The notes under the pieces: generated by a model
Seen by the model: only the letters and a program-made list of their open reading frames with translations
Told to the model about the DNA's origin: nothing
The model's database searches: none
In this document: positions 33,171-43,076 of the stretch, one piece after another
Layout: every line of letters begins with the position of its first letter
Position numbering within the stretch: position 1 is the first letter of the stretch
Source of the DNA: Gammaproteobacteria bacterium
Lineage (GTDB): Bacteria; Pseudomonadota; Gammaproteobacteria; Pseudomonadales; Azotimanducaceae
Direction: 5' to 3'
Length of the DNA: 64,000 nucleotides
Assembly: GCA_002690865.1 (NCBI GenBank)
Contig: NZGG01000046.1
Span: 20,034-84,033, forward strand
Translations under genes and position numbers: made by a program

Positions 33171-35019
33171 GACTGACCGAAATCTCCGTATTTTTTTGGC
33201 GGAATTGATCCCTATTAGTTTCGTTGTCGAATAAGTCCACAAGCTGCTCGATTATAGCATCGCCTAATTGCTCTGCGTCAGTAATGGTAACCGCTCTACG
33301 GTAGTGATGGGTCACATCATGGCCTATCCCTATAGCTACCAGCTCGATTTGTGAATAATTTTCTATTTGATTTATCGCGTACTTCAAGTGCTGCTCGAGG
33401 TAGTTACTCGGGTTAACAAGTAAAGTACTATTATCAACCGGCAACCCGTCTGATATTACCATCAATATCTTTCGGTCCTCAGTTCTGCTAACCATCCTAC
33501 TATGAGCCCACAAAAGAGCTTCGCCATCAATATTTTCTTTCAGCAATTCCTCACGCATCATGAGCCCAAGATTTCTTCTCGCTCGCCGCCAAGGCATATC
33601 TGCAGACTTATAAACGATATGCCTGAGATCGTTTAGTCTCCCCGGTTGGGCAGGTTTACCCTGCTGTAGCCATAGTTCACGAGATTGTCCTCCGCGCCAA
33701 GCACGCGTAGTGAAACCGAGAATCTCGACTTTTACATTACATCTTTCTAATGTTCTACCCAAAATTTCTGCACACATCGCAGCAATAGTAATCGATCGAC
33801 CACGCATAGATCCTGAACTATCTATCAGCAGTGAGACAATCGTGTCACGAAATTCTGTATCTTTCTCTTGTTTAAAGGCAAGAGAGTGGAATGGATCAAT
33901 GATAATACTAGTCAGTCTGGAGCTATCTAACAGACCTTCATCCAAGTCAAACTCCCAGGCTCTATTCTGCTGAGCCATGAGTTTTCGCTGCAATCTATTT
34001 GCTAATTTACTAATGACTGACTGTGAATTCAGTAAGTGCTTATCGAGAACATCCCGAAGTCGATCCAACTCGGCCGGTTCACAAAGCTCATCAGCAACAA
34101 TAACCTCGTCAAAAACAGTACTATAAGAGATATAGGCAGTCTCCATAGGACGCTCGGGCAAATTTCCACCCAAAAAATCGGGCTGCGCACCAGACTCATC
34201 CTCCTCACCATCGACTTCTGCCGCATCTACAGCTTCCATATCTGTAGAAACTTCTCCTTCAATTGCATCAGTCATATCCGTATCAATACCGATTTCTTGA
34301 TTTGAGACCCCATCATTCTCGTGGACCTCTATATCATCTAGCTCATCATCTTCATTTTCGTTTTCATTTTCATTATCTTGATGATCGCCATCTTCACTAA
34401 GGCCTAGGTCTTTAATGATCTTGAGTGCAAGATCCGAAAATTTTTCCTGCTGAAACAAAAGATCACTCAGCTGGGATACCTCTGCACCAATTCTTTCCTC
34501 GATATGGCCGTACCAAAACCTTAAAATTTTTCGGGCAGCAGGAGGCACAGATGAACCAGTAATCTTCTCTCTTATGTATAGCCCCAGCGCTAAACTTATA
34601 GGCGCATGACTTTGATGTTCGATTGTGCCATAGCCTTGCTGAACACATTGCTCTTGCAACTCAGCGCTTAAGTTTTTTTCCACCCCTCGCATTAAGTCAG
34701 CGCCTATACACGCGATACGCGCATCTTCTACGCAATCGAATACTTCCTGAGCAATACCAACCTTTGGCCGACGACTAATGTGAAAGTCATCATCATGAAA
34801 ACGGGAATTCAGAGCCAATTTATCGGCGGTACCTCTAAGGATTGCTAACTCTTCTTTAGAGAGAAACTCATCGGATAAAGGAACACGAGCTCTTCCCCCT
34901 TGCATAAAAGCTTTGCCTTTCCCGAAGCTAACATTCAGTTCTTCAGCACCAGAGATCGCTCGCATGGTAGATGTTACAGCCTGCTTAAATTCCTCTCGGG
35001 TTTTGTCGTAATCTTGCAT
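33163..35019 (-). CDS. cobT: Cobaltochelatase subunit CobT
   Basis: 618 residues. The N-terminal domain is followed by a strongly acidic linker (about 207-280, with runs of Asp, Glu and Asn), as in CobT. The C-terminal VWA domain has the MIDAS D400-SSGSMRG and [10 protein letters not shown]. In aerobic cobalamin synthesis CobT and CobS form the ATPase motor that, with CobN, inserts cobalt into hydrogenobyrinic acid diamide. No cobN or other cob gene lies in this window. The complex may serve another purpose, or the rest of the pathway is elsewhere. It starts six bases after cobS. Confidence 0.9.
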   Translation of the reverse strand: MQDYDKTREEFKQAVTSTMRAISGAEELNVSFGKGKAFMQGGRARVPLSDEFLSKEELAILRGTADKLALNSRFHDDDFHISRRPKVGIAQEVFDCVEDARIACIGADLMRGVEKNLSAELQEQCVQQGYGTIEHQSHAPISLALGLYIREKITGSSVPPAARKILRFWYGHIEERIGAEVSQLSDLLFQQEKFSDLALKIIKDLGLSEDGDHQDNENENENEDDELDDIEVHENDGVSNQEIGIDTDMTDAIEGEVSTDMEAVDAAEVDGEEDESGAQPDFLGGNLPERPMETAYISYSTVFDEVIVADELCEPAELDRLRDVLDKHLLNSQSVISKLANRLQRKLMAQQNRAWEFDLDEGLLDSSRLTSIIIDPFHSLAFKQEKDTEFRDTIVSLLIDSSGSMRGRSITIAAMCAEILGRTLERCNVKVEILGFTTRAWRGGQSRELWLQQGKPAQPGRLNDLRHIVYKSADMPWRRARRNLGLMMREELLKENIDGEALLWAHSRMVSRTEDRKILMVISDGLPVDNSTLLVNPSNYLEQHLKYAINQIENYSQIELVAIGIGHDVTHHYRRAVTITDAEQLGDAIIEQLVDLFDNETNRDQFRQKNTEISVSRA

Positions 35020-35025
35020 GAAGCG

Positions 35026-36021
35026 CTAGGTAAGAACGACTTTAGCACTTGACTCAGGTAAGTCCTCACCCATACACCTTTGGTAATACTCGGCGACAAT
35101 TGACTTTTCAGTTTCATCACACTTATTCAAAAATGTCAGTCGAAAAGCAAATGCGAAATCACCAAAAATTTGGGCATTTTGTGCCCACATAATGACAGTT
35201 CTCGGCGACATAACGGTGGAAATATCACCATTCACAAAACCCTGACGAGTTAACTGCGCAACAGAGATCATATTCGCTGCTAACTTCCTATCAAGCTCAT
35301 GTTCTACAAATTTTGCAACGAGGATATCGATTTCCTTTTCACGTGGCAGATAATTCAATGTAGATACAATATTCCAACGATCCATCTGGCCCTGATTAAT
35401 CTGCTGTGTTCCGTGATAAAAGCCTGTAGGATCTCCCATACCGATAGTATTCGTAGTTGCAAACAAACGGAAAAATGGATGTGGACTAATAACCCTGCTT
35501 TGATCAAGCAAGGTCAACTTTCCTTCGGCCTCTAATACTCGCTGAATAACAAACATAACATCAGGACGACCCGCATCATACTCGTCAAATACTATCGCGC
35601 ATGCTCTTTGCAATGCCCATGGAAGCAGGCCTTCTTTGAATTCTGTTACCTGTTGTCCCTCTTTAAGAACGATAGCATCCTTACCAACAAGGTCAATACG
35701 ACTTATATGGCTATCTAAATTTATGCGTATACATGGCCAATTTAGTCGCGCCGCAATCTGTTCTATGTGGGTAGACTTACCCGTCCCATGATATCCTTGG
35801 ACCATGACTCGTCTGTTATGCGCAAAACCAGCCAGAATCGCCAAGGTCGTATCCTTATCAAAAATATAAGTTTCATCAATCGCTGGTACGTGTTCACACG
35901 ACTGTGAAAATGCTGGCACTTGTAAATCAACATCAAGATCAAAAGTTTCCTTAACCCCAACTCTCACGTCAGGAGCACCATCTCCTTTTAGAGCATTTTG
36001 TATCGCCACCATGGCCAGCAT
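35026..36021 (-). CDS. cobS: Cobaltochelatase AAA+ subunit CobS
   Basis: 331 residues and very typical of CobS: TTLAILAGFAHNRRVMVQGY, Walker A GYHGTGKST (76-84), SHISRIDLVGKDAIV, Walker B IVFDEYDAGRPD, TTNTIGMGDPTGFYHGTQQI and MSPRTVIMWAQN. The sequence is close to the alphaproteobacterial proteins I remember, so it is well conserved. GGAGGG precedes the ATG at 36021 closely; M4 is an alternative start. It is the first gene of a cobS-cobT-nudix transcript and convergent with the MoxR/CoxE-like pair. Confidence 0.95.
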   Translation of the reverse strand: MLAMVAIQNALKGDGAPDVRVGVKETFDLDVDLQVPAFSQSCEHVPAIDETYIFDKDTTLAILAGFAHNRRVMVQGYHGTGKSTHIEQIAARLNWPCIRINLDSHISRIDLVGKDAIVLKEGQQVTEFKEGLLPWALQRACAIVFDEYDAGRPDVMFVIQRVLEAEGKLTLLDQSRVISPHPFFRLFATTNTIGMGDPTGFYHGTQQINQGQMDRWNIVSTLNYLPREKEIDILVAKFVEHELDRKLAANMISVAQLTRQGFVNGDISTVMSPRTVIMWAQNAQIFGDFAFAFRLTFLNKCDETEKSIVAEYYQRCMGEDLPESSAKVVLT

Positions 36022-36196
36022 TACCCTCCAATATTTTTATAAAACATTTCACAAAAACGTTTCAACAAAACCTCATAACAACTGCCATGAGAACTCAATC
36101 TTACACTCGATAAATCATTTTTTTCAAATACGAATAGACGACCAAGGATAGCTGCTAAATCGCAAGAATACCACGACGACCTCTAGTTCAAGATGA

Positions 36197-37201
36197 TCAC
36201 GAAGCTAGCTCTGCAACCATATTCGTTAGCTCGTCCCAAGGCCTTCCAGTTGATTCCAATCCCTTGAGCATCAGGTCGATATGCGATAATCGCGATTGCA
36301 TTTCCTCAAAATCACGTGTGCTATGACGCTTCAAACATAAGGAAATACTACTTTTTCTTTTGCTCCATATTCTCTTTGAGCGCATAGCCGTCTCAGGCGA
36401 ATGACCCTGATCAATCTCAAACGAGATAGATGACAAACTCCGAATCTCTCGCGCTAGCATACTATTTAGAAATAAAGGTTCTGCATCAGCGAGACGCAAA
36501 CCCTCGAAAATTTTAACCACTCGATCTATATTGCCTTCCAAGGCCGCATCAATTAATTGAAAAACGTCAAACCTAGTGGCATCCGCTACAGAAGCTAAGA
36601 CTTCTTTTCTTTCAATTTTCCCGTCAGTAGAACAAAGTTTCATACGCTCAATTTCTTGAACTGCTGCCAATAGATTACCCTCAATTCTATCTGCCAGTTC
36701 CAGAATAGCTTCCTTGCTAGCCTCTAAGCCGGCATACCTAAATCTATTTTCTATCCAAATTGGCAACGCCTTTTTTTCTACAGGCCAGATTTGTACAACA
36801 CCGCCGATATTCTCTAATGTCTTGAACCACTTAGTTTTCTGTGTTGCGCTGTCAACTTTTGGCATTACTAACAGAACACAGTTCTCCGGGGAGAGATTTT
36901 GGCATGCGTCTACAAGCGCACTCGCACCTTGTTTCCCAGGCTTCACTGAACTCATACGTAATTCAATAATTTTTTTGTTGGAAAACAGGGACATACTCTC
37001 ATTAGTGAACTTTAACCTTGGCCAGTCAAACCCTCTATCGACATGCAGTAGCTCGCGCTCATCAAAACCAGCTTTCTTTAAATAGTTTCGAACCAGATCA
37101 CTACTTTCCTGAACTAATAGTGGATCATCCCCGCTGATAATATAGAGGGGGAGAATCAAATTCGCTAAATTCGTTTGTAGCTTTTCCGGGTAGATTTTCA
37201 A
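36197..37201 (-). CDS. holA: DNA polymerase III delta subunit
   Basis: 334 residues. HolA is the clamp-loader subunit that opens the beta sliding clamp. The N-terminal region LPLYIISGDDPLLVQESSDL, an AAA-like core with LRMSSVKPGKQG and CVLLVMPKVD, and the collar domain with IDLMLKG are recognisable. The start overlaps the end of lptE by four bases (ATGA). The order leuS-lptE-holA is standard in gammaproteobacteria. nadD, often next in other species, is not here: about 180 bases without a gene follow, then cobS. Confidence 0.92.
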   Translation of the reverse strand: MKIYPEKLQTNLANLILPLYIISGDDPLLVQESSDLVRNYLKKAGFDERELLHVDRGFDWPRLKFTNESMSLFSNKKIIELRMSSVKPGKQGASALVDACQNLSPENCVLLVMPKVDSATQKTKWFKTLENIGGVVQIWPVEKKALPIWIENRFRYAGLEASKEAILELADRIEGNLLAAVQEIERMKLCSTDGKIERKEVLASVADATRFDVFQLIDAALEGNIDRVVKIFEGLRLADAEPLFLNSMLAREIRSLSSISFEIDQGHSPETAMRSKRIWSKRKSSISLCLKRHSTRDFEEMQSRLSHIDLMLKGLESTGRPWDELTNMVAELAS

Positions 37202-37707
37202 TTTTTTTTATTCTCATACCCTTGAATACCCGCATTAACTCGACGAAAAATCTGTTCACTTAAATCTTGCTGCATTTCCTCCCGAAGTAAACGCTCTTCC
37301 TGAAAACTACTATCAAGTATTTGGTCATTAAGAGCATAAAATCGTTCTGCAGATACTTTTTCCTGTGAAATCAGATAATCTCCCTCTTTGTTGACCAAAT
37401 GAAGACTTACCTCCTGCGCGATCTCATACTCCGTAACAATCTGACTACTGGAATGCGCAATCGCCCTACGACTATTTCTTTCATCAGTAATTAAGACAGT
37501 ATACTGGGCTTCCGAAGGGTCAGCAGATACCTCAACTTTCGATTGCTGAAACTTGTCCTGCAATATCCTATGGATATCGCCATGGACATCCCCCGTCTCG
37601 ATATATATTGAATGGAGGTCAAGAAACACTACCTGCTCGGTGCCGCGTAATTGGAAGCCACAACCAATCAGCAACGACAAAACAAAAATAATAGAAACAA
37701 ACTTCAA
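37198..37707 (-). CDS. lptE: LPS-assembly lipoprotein LptE
   Basis: 169 residues. A lipoprotein signal ends in the lipobox L-I-G-C near residue 16 (LSLLIGCGFQLRG), and GFQLRG after the Cys is the standard LptE opening. It forms the plug of LptD and delivers lipopolysaccharide to the outer leaflet. Four-base overlaps with leuS upstream and holA downstream show tight translational coupling. Confidence 0.92.
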   Translation of the reverse strand: MKFVSIIFVLSLLIGCGFQLRGTEQVVFLDLHSIYIETGDVHGDIHRILQDKFQQSKVEVSADPSEAQYTVLITDERNSRRAIAHSSSQIVTEYEIAQEVSLHLVNKEGDYLISQEKVSAERFYALNDQILDSSFQEERLLREEMQQDLSEQIFRRVNAGIQGYENKKN

Positions 37708-40160
37708 GCTATTACAAAATTCAGGAGTTTATCGGGTACGTGAATAATCCTCGTAATTTTTTCGTCTTTCAAGAACTTCTCGACATTTTCTAGCTCTCCT
37801 GCTCGCAAAATGAGATCGTCTTTACTGGCTCCTGGCTCTACCTCGAGTTTACCGCGCAACCTCCCATTCACTTGAATAATGACATTAACAACGCGCTTTC
37901 GTAATGCTTCCTGGTCAATGGATAACCACTCAGCATCCTCTATCACTCCTAATCCCAGCTTTGTCCAAAGTTCCTTACATATATGAGGGGTAATCGGGGA
38001 CATGACCAGTACGACTATTTTTAATGCTTCATCGACAACCGCGCGACCCTGGTCTGAAGTATCGTTAAACTTTTGTAATTCATTAACTAGCGACATTACG
38101 CCTGAAACTACGGTATTGAAATTAAGCCGCTTGCCATAATCATCAGTAACCTTCAGCAAAGTCTCATGAGCAACTCGACGCATATCTCTCTGAGACTCGC
38201 TAAGTGAACTAGAATCCAATGTTGATACAGGACCCAATGACGAGTGAAGTATCACAGCTCTCCAAAGCTTAGACCGAAGCCATCGATTAGCTGACTCAAC
38301 ATTGTGCTCAGACCACTCAAAAGACTGCTCTGGAGGAGCTGCGAACATCATTGCCATACGAACAGCGTCCGCCCCATACTGATCCAGAAGGTGTTGTGGG
38401 TCTCCAGCATTCCCAGCAGATTTCGACATCTTGGCCCCGTCCTGAAGGACCATACCCAAAGCCAAGAGATTCTCGAATGGTTCGTCAGTATCCACCAAAC
38501 CTTGGTCACGCATAACTTTATGAAAAAATCTTGCATATAGTAAATGTAGAATTGCATGTTCTTCGCCACCGACATAATGGTCCACAGACTTCCAATATTT
38601 TGCCCTGTCATCTAGCATTCCATTCCGAAGATTATTACATGCAAATCTCGCGTAGTACCAAGAAGACTCCATAAATGTATCAAAAGTGTCCGTATCACGC
38701 TCAGCAGGCCCACCACAACTCGGACAAATGGTTTTAGACCACTCAGGCATTCTCTTGATCGGCGACGTCACTCCATCAAATTCCACCTCAGTGGGCAAAC
38801 TGACAGGAAGATCGCTATCAGGAACGGCTACAGCACCACATGCATCACAATGAATTATAGGTATTGGGCATCCCCAATATCGCTGTCGAGACACTCCCCA
38901 ATCTCTTAAACGATAATTTACCTGACGCTCACCCAACCCGTTTGACTGAAGTAAGTCTGCTATAGCATCAAATACTTCTTCAAAATTTAAGCTATCAAAT
39001 TGTCCCGAGTTAATACATCTACCCTTCTCAACAAAAGCCGACCGATCTAAATCACATTCTCCAGCCTTATCTGGTTCAATTACTTGCTTGACTGGCAGAT
39101 TATACTGGCGAGCAAACTCCCAATCTCGTTGGTCATGCGCTGGCACAGACATGACTGCACCGGAGCCATACTCCATCAAAACAAAATTAGCTACCCAAAC
39201 TGGAAGTGGCTCTTTTGTGATAGGGTGCTGAACTATAATACCAGTGTCCATACCTTTTTTTTCCGATTTAGCGATATCTGCTTCGGCCATCTTTACTTGG
39301 TTACAAGCCGTCAAAAATTCTGCGATAACAGAGTTCGTCTCAGCTGCCTCTTTAGCAATTGGATGCTGAGGAGCAACAGCTAGGTAAGTCACTCCCATCA
39401 GAGTATCAGGCCGCGTAGTATAGACATCTATCGCAGATCCTTCCAAACGCGCAAACTTGATTTGCAAACCTTTCGATCGGCCAATCCAATTACGCTGCAT
39501 TATCTTAATCTTTTCAGGCCAACCAGGAAGATGATTAAGCTTAGCCAGCAACTCCTCAGCATAATCAGTAATCTTTAAGAACCATTGCGCTAATTCACGT
39601 CGCTCAACCAATGCATTTGAACGCCACCCACGTCCATCAATAACTTGTTCATTAGCCAGAACAGTCTGATCAACAGGGTCCCAGTTAACCCAAGCAGATT
39701 TCTTATAGACCAGACCCTTTCGAAACATCCTAGTAAAAAACCATTGCTCCCAGCGATAATACTCAGGATCACAAGTAGCAAATTCTCTACCCCAATCATA
39801 GGAAAAACCAAGTGACTGCAACTGTGTTTTCATATACTCGATATTTTGCATAGTCCAACGTGCGGGTGGTACTTTGTTTTTTATCGCAGCATTTTCCGCT
39901 GGCAACCCAAAGGCATCCCACCCCATAGGGTGCATGACGTTGTATCCTTGAAGTCTTTTGAAACGAGCAATGACATCACCAAGCGTATATGTCCTGACAT
40001 GACCCATATGCAGCCTCCCGCTAGGATACGGAAACATTGCAAGGCAATAGAACTTAGGCTTTGAACTTTCCTCCGCCACATCAAAAGTCCTGTGTTCAAG
40101 CCATTCTGCTTGCACATTGGCTTCAGTAATTTTGAAGTCATAAAAGCCAGAATCATCCAT
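37704..40160 (-). CDS. leuS: Leucyl-tRNA synthetase
   Basis: 818 residues, the usual length for a bacterial LeuRS. The HIGH motif appears as H-M-G-H in PYPSGRLHMGHVRTY and the KMSKS motif in GAKMSKSAGN. The editing domain has TTRPDTLMGVTYLAVAPQHP, and a zinc-binding region shows CDACG and CPSCG. It charges leucine onto tRNA-Leu. It is the first gene of leuS-lptE-holA and lies 70 bases after lnt on the same strand. Confidence 0.98.
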   Translation of the reverse strand: MDDSGFYDFKITEANVQAEWLEHRTFDVAEESSKPKFYCLAMFPYPSGRLHMGHVRTYTLGDVIARFKRLQGYNVMHPMGWDAFGLPAENAAIKNKVPPARWTMQNIEYMKTQLQSLGFSYDWGREFATCDPEYYRWEQWFFTRMFRKGLVYKKSAWVNWDPVDQTVLANEQVIDGRGWRSNALVERRELAQWFLKITDYAEELLAKLNHLPGWPEKIKIMQRNWIGRSKGLQIKFARLEGSAIDVYTTRPDTLMGVTYLAVAPQHPIAKEAAETNSVIAEFLTACNQVKMAEADIAKSEKKGMDTGIIVQHPITKEPLPVWVANFVLMEYGSGAVMSVPAHDQRDWEFARQYNLPVKQVIEPDKAGECDLDRSAFVEKGRCINSGQFDSLNFEEVFDAIADLLQSNGLGERQVNYRLRDWGVSRQRYWGCPIPIIHCDACGAVAVPDSDLPVSLPTEVEFDGVTSPIKRMPEWSKTICPSCGGPAERDTDTFDTFMESSWYYARFACNNLRNGMLDDRAKYWKSVDHYVGGEEHAILHLLYARFFHKVMRDQGLVDTDEPFENLLALGMVLQDGAKMSKSAGNAGDPQHLLDQYGADAVRMAMMFAAPPEQSFEWSEHNVESANRWLRSKLWRAVILHSSLGPVSTLDSSSLSESQRDMRRVAHETLLKVTDDYGKRLNFNTVVSGVMSLVNELQKFNDTSDQGRAVVDEALKIVVLVMSPITPHICKELWTKLGLGVIEDAEWLSIDQEALRKRVVNVIIQVNGRLRGKLEVEPGASKDDLILRAGELENVEKFLKDEKITRIIHVPDKLLNFVIA

Positions 40161-40230
40161 TATTATTACTTTTTTGTTAAAAACTTCATTCTACCTGAAC
40201 CAAGCCAAGGACAGGAACCGACGAGAGCAC

Positions 40231-41712
40231 CTATAAAAGCCGATGTCTTATGATTGAAACGAAAATGATGGTTAAACAAATTATGATGAGGGGCCAGTAG
40301 CCAAAGTAGTGATAAGGAGTTACGCCCTGCATTATCCTTAATTCACCGCGCATAATACCCTCCTCGAATGGCTCTAACTGGGCCTTCAACGATCCATGAT
40401 GATCAATTAGTACCGTAATACCGTTATTAGTCGATCGAATCATCCAACGGCCATGCTCCGCAGCCCTCATTCTTGCCATTTGTAAATGCTGCTTTGGACC
40501 AATTGACCTACCAAACCAAGTATCATTACTTACTGTCACAAACATGTCTGGAGGGAAACTATTACTGCCTAACAATTGGGGATAAACCACCTCGTAGCAA
40601 ATTAATACCGAAACTGCATATTTTCCTGCCCTAAGTGGGCCCTGTTCGTAATAACCCGCTTGTGAATAAGACATTGGCAAATCAAAAAACCCAATCACCC
40701 CTCGTAAGTATTTCTCGAACGGCACATATTCTCCAAACGGCACTAATCGCCGTTTATGATAAACGCCCGATCCCTCTCCAAGAGCAATCACTGAATTAAA
40801 ATATTGACCTTCTAAGGGACGGTCAAGAATACCAAGCAACAAGGTTGTCCCTGTCTTTCTACCTCGTTCCTCAAGCTCCTTAAGAAAGGTTTCTGCATCC
40901 TGCCTAATCACTGTAATCGCTGCCTCTGGCCATACAATAACGTCTCTTCCCCATTCTTCCTCTGTCAATCGTAAATAAGATTTAATTATGGTGTTAGCGC
41001 TATTAGGCAACCATTTTGTATGCTGGTCTACATTCCCTTGAATTGCCGAGACTTTGATAACCTCTTCAGTAGGATTTACCCAAATTATGCGCTCTGCGAT
41101 AAAGGCTCCACCACCCCACAACACCCCTAAGATAAGGATATTCAAAGCCCATTTCGTAGACCTCAAGTTGTAAAGAAGTACTGCAGTAAGTGCAGTAAAA
41201 AAACTCAGGCCATAAACTCCTACAATCGGGATATAACCAGATAATGGCGAATCAAGATGACTATAACCCGCAAAAAGCCATGGAAAACCTGTGAGAAACC
41301 AACTGCGAAACCACTCCAGAACAACCCAAATTGCTGGAAACGTTAGCAACCAGTTACGAGTATTTACATGTAAGATCGCAGCGATTAAAGATGTAACGGA
41401 GTAACTCAGAACAAACAGTAGAATAAGTAATCCAGCTACGACCGGAGAAACACCGCCAAACACATTTATACTTACGAATATCCAAGAAACACCGGTACCG
41501 TACATTCCTAAAGCAAAAAGATAATACCGAATAAAAATATCGCGTTTATTCTCCACATCAAGCGAGAACAAAAAAGCGATAAAACTTATTAATCCAACCC
41601 ACCAAAAACCAAAAGGCGCAAAAGCAAGGGGATAACAAACTCCTCCCAACAGAGCTAAAAGATGGCGAGGCCATGTCCCAGGACGCTTAGGGATTACCCT
41701 CTTAAAAAACAA
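40231..41712 (-). CDS. lnt: Apolipoprotein N-acyltransferase
   Basis: 493 residues with multiple N-terminal membrane helices (about 15-215) and a periplasmic nitrilase-type domain. The catalytic Glu is in VWPEAAI, Lys in YHKRRLVPFGEYVPF and Cys in LICYEVVYP. It N-acylates the lipid-modified cysteine of lipoproteins, the last maturation step before Lol export. The start appears to be TTG at 41712; the nearest ATG is followed at once by a stop. It is the last gene of the miaB-ybeZ-ybeY-corC-lnt run. Confidence 0.95.
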   Translation of the reverse strand: MFFKRVIPKRPGTWPRHLLALLGGVCYPLAFAPFGFWWVGLISFIAFLFSLDVENKRDIFIRYYLFALGMYGTGVSWIFVSINVFGGVSPVVAGLLILLFVLSYSVTSLIAAILHVNTRNWLLTFPAIWVVLEWFRSWFLTGFPWLFAGYSHLDSPLSGYIPIVGVYGLSFFTALTAVLLYNLRSTKWALNILILGVLWGGGAFIAERIIWVNPTEEVIKVSAIQGNVDQHTKWLPNSANTIIKSYLRLTEEEWGRDVIVWPEAAITVIRQDAETFLKELEERGRKTGTTLLLGILDRPLEGQYFNSVIALGEGSGVYHKRRLVPFGEYVPFEKYLRGVIGFFDLPMSYSQAGYYEQGPLRAGKYAVSVLICYEVVYPQLLGSNSFPPDMFVTVSNDTWFGRSIGPKQHLQMARMRAAEHGRWMIRSTNNGITVLIDHHGSLKAQLEPFEEGIMRGELRIMQGVTPYHYFGYWPLIIICLTIIFVSIIRHRLL

Positions 41713-41737
41713 GTTATTACATGCAATATAAATTTAA

Positions 41738-42577
41738 CTAGTCTTCAGAGAGCGTTAGCTGTAACAGATGAATACGGCGACTATCAGCATTAAGCACTTT
41801 AAACTTAAACGTCCCGGTCTCTACGATTTCATCCCGTTTAGGCAAATGGCCAAATTTCTGTGTCACAATCCCCCCAATTGTCTTAAGCTCTTCCTCGCTA
41901 AAATCGCTGCCGAAATACTGATTAAAATCCTGAATTAGTGTCTGCGCTTTAACTGTATAACTGCCATCTTCATGCGGTTTAATGAAGTCGTCTTCTTCAT
42001 TATAATCATACTCATCCTCAATATCCCCAACGATTTGTTCTAAGACATCTTCTATCGTAACGATACCAGAAATACCACTATACTCGTCTAAAACTACTGC
42101 CAAGTGACTTCGATTCTTCCGAAACTCTTGCAGCAGAACGTTAACCCGTTTACTTTCTGGAATTGGCGTAAAACTGCGCAATAAATCGCGCATATTAAAT
42201 CTCGCCCGGTTATTCTCTAAGGCCAACAGTAAAAGATCCTTAGCAAGTAAGATTCCTAATACATTATCTGGATTCTCATCTACGACTGGGAAACGTGAAT
42301 GTCCCGACTCAATAATCGTAGGTAAAAATTCCTCAGGAGTAGAATCTAACTTTACAAATACTACCTGAGACCGCGGAACCATAATCTCTCTTGCCTGCAT
42401 GTCAGAAACTACTAACGCCCCCTCTATGATACTTAGAGCCTCGTCATCAAGAAGATCTCTTTGCTGCGCAGACCTCAATAACTCTATAAGCTCCTCTCGA
42501 GATCCAGGAGTTCCCGTCGCTAAAGACTTAAGCTTATCCAACCATGTTCGGTTATCGCTATCGGTTTGTTCAGTCAT
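41738..42577 (-). CDS. corC: CorC/YbeX magnesium and cobalt efflux protein
   Basis: 279 residues. Two CBS domains (IMVPRSQVVFVKLDSTPEEF and LAVVLDEYSGISGIVTIEDV) are followed by a CorC_HlyC transporter-associated domain from about 205 to 275. It lacks the membrane DUF21 domain, as the short cytosolic YbeX does. It is linked to magnesium homeostasis and ribosome biogenesis. Its ATG overlaps the end of ybeY by eight bases. Confidence 0.94.
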   Translation of the reverse strand: MTEQTDSDNRTWLDKLKSLATGTPGSREELIELLRSAQQRDLLDDEALSIIEGALVVSDMQAREIMVPRSQVVFVKLDSTPEEFLPTIIESGHSRFPVVDENPDNVLGILLAKDLLLLALENNRARFNMRDLLRSFTPIPESKRVNVLLQEFRKNRSHLAVVLDEYSGISGIVTIEDVLEQIVGDIEDEYDYNEEDDFIKPHEDGSYTVKAQTLIQDFNQYFGSDFSEEELKTIGGIVTQKFGHLPKRDEIVETGTFKFKVLNADSRRIHLLQLTLSED

Positions 42578-43076
42578 TGTGCCTTTTCTCTATATATGGA
42601 TTCGTCCAGCCCAAAGTCGAAAGAATTTTTATTTCGATAATCTCCATCTCTTCAGCTTCTTTATCGTAAAGATGATCGTACCCTACAAGATGTAATATTC
42701 CATGAATCAGCATATGCGCAAAGTGAGCAGCTTTTTCTTTACCCTGTTGCGATGACTCCTGAAGTAAAACAGGAGCACAAATCACAATATCTCCTAGCAA
42801 TCTCATTCCAGACTCATCAATCTCATCATTTTCAAAGGCAAGGACGTTGGTCTCATATTCCCTCCCACCGTATTTGCTATTTAAATCTACCATCTCACGA
42901 CTATCAACTACTCGCACCGCGAGCTCAAAATCTGTTATTCCGACTTCATCGGCACAAGCAGAAACCCACGCAAGAACATCCGAGTCATTAATCTTCCAAT
43001 CACTACAATCGCGCTCCCACTGTAAATCCACAGTGATCGACCGGTGTCCGTTATGCTTGCTGTCAGGAAGGCTCAT
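42570..43076 (-). CDS. ybeY: Endoribonuclease YbeY
   Basis: About 168 residues from the ATG at 43076, preceded by GAGGG. An upstream ATG at 43100 would overlap ybeZ further. The zinc site is H-x3-H-x5-H in HMLIHGILHLVGYDH. YbeY takes part in 16S rRNA 3'-end maturation and ribosome quality control. It overlaps both ybeZ and corC, the usual gene order. Confidence 0.94.
   Translation of the reverse strand: MSLPDSKHNGHRSITVDLQWERDCSDWKINDSDVLAWVSACADEVGITDFELAVRVVDSREMVDLNSKYGGREYETNVLAFENDEIDESGMRLLGDIVICAPVLLQESSQQGKEKAAHFAHMLIHGILHLVGYDHLYDKEAEEMEIIEIKILSTLGWTNPYIEKRHND

Noticed and set aside
32625-33242. Longer Nudix reading starting at 33242
   Set aside because: It would overlap cobT by 80 bases. 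The GTG at 33170 with GGAG upstream gives the usual short overlap.
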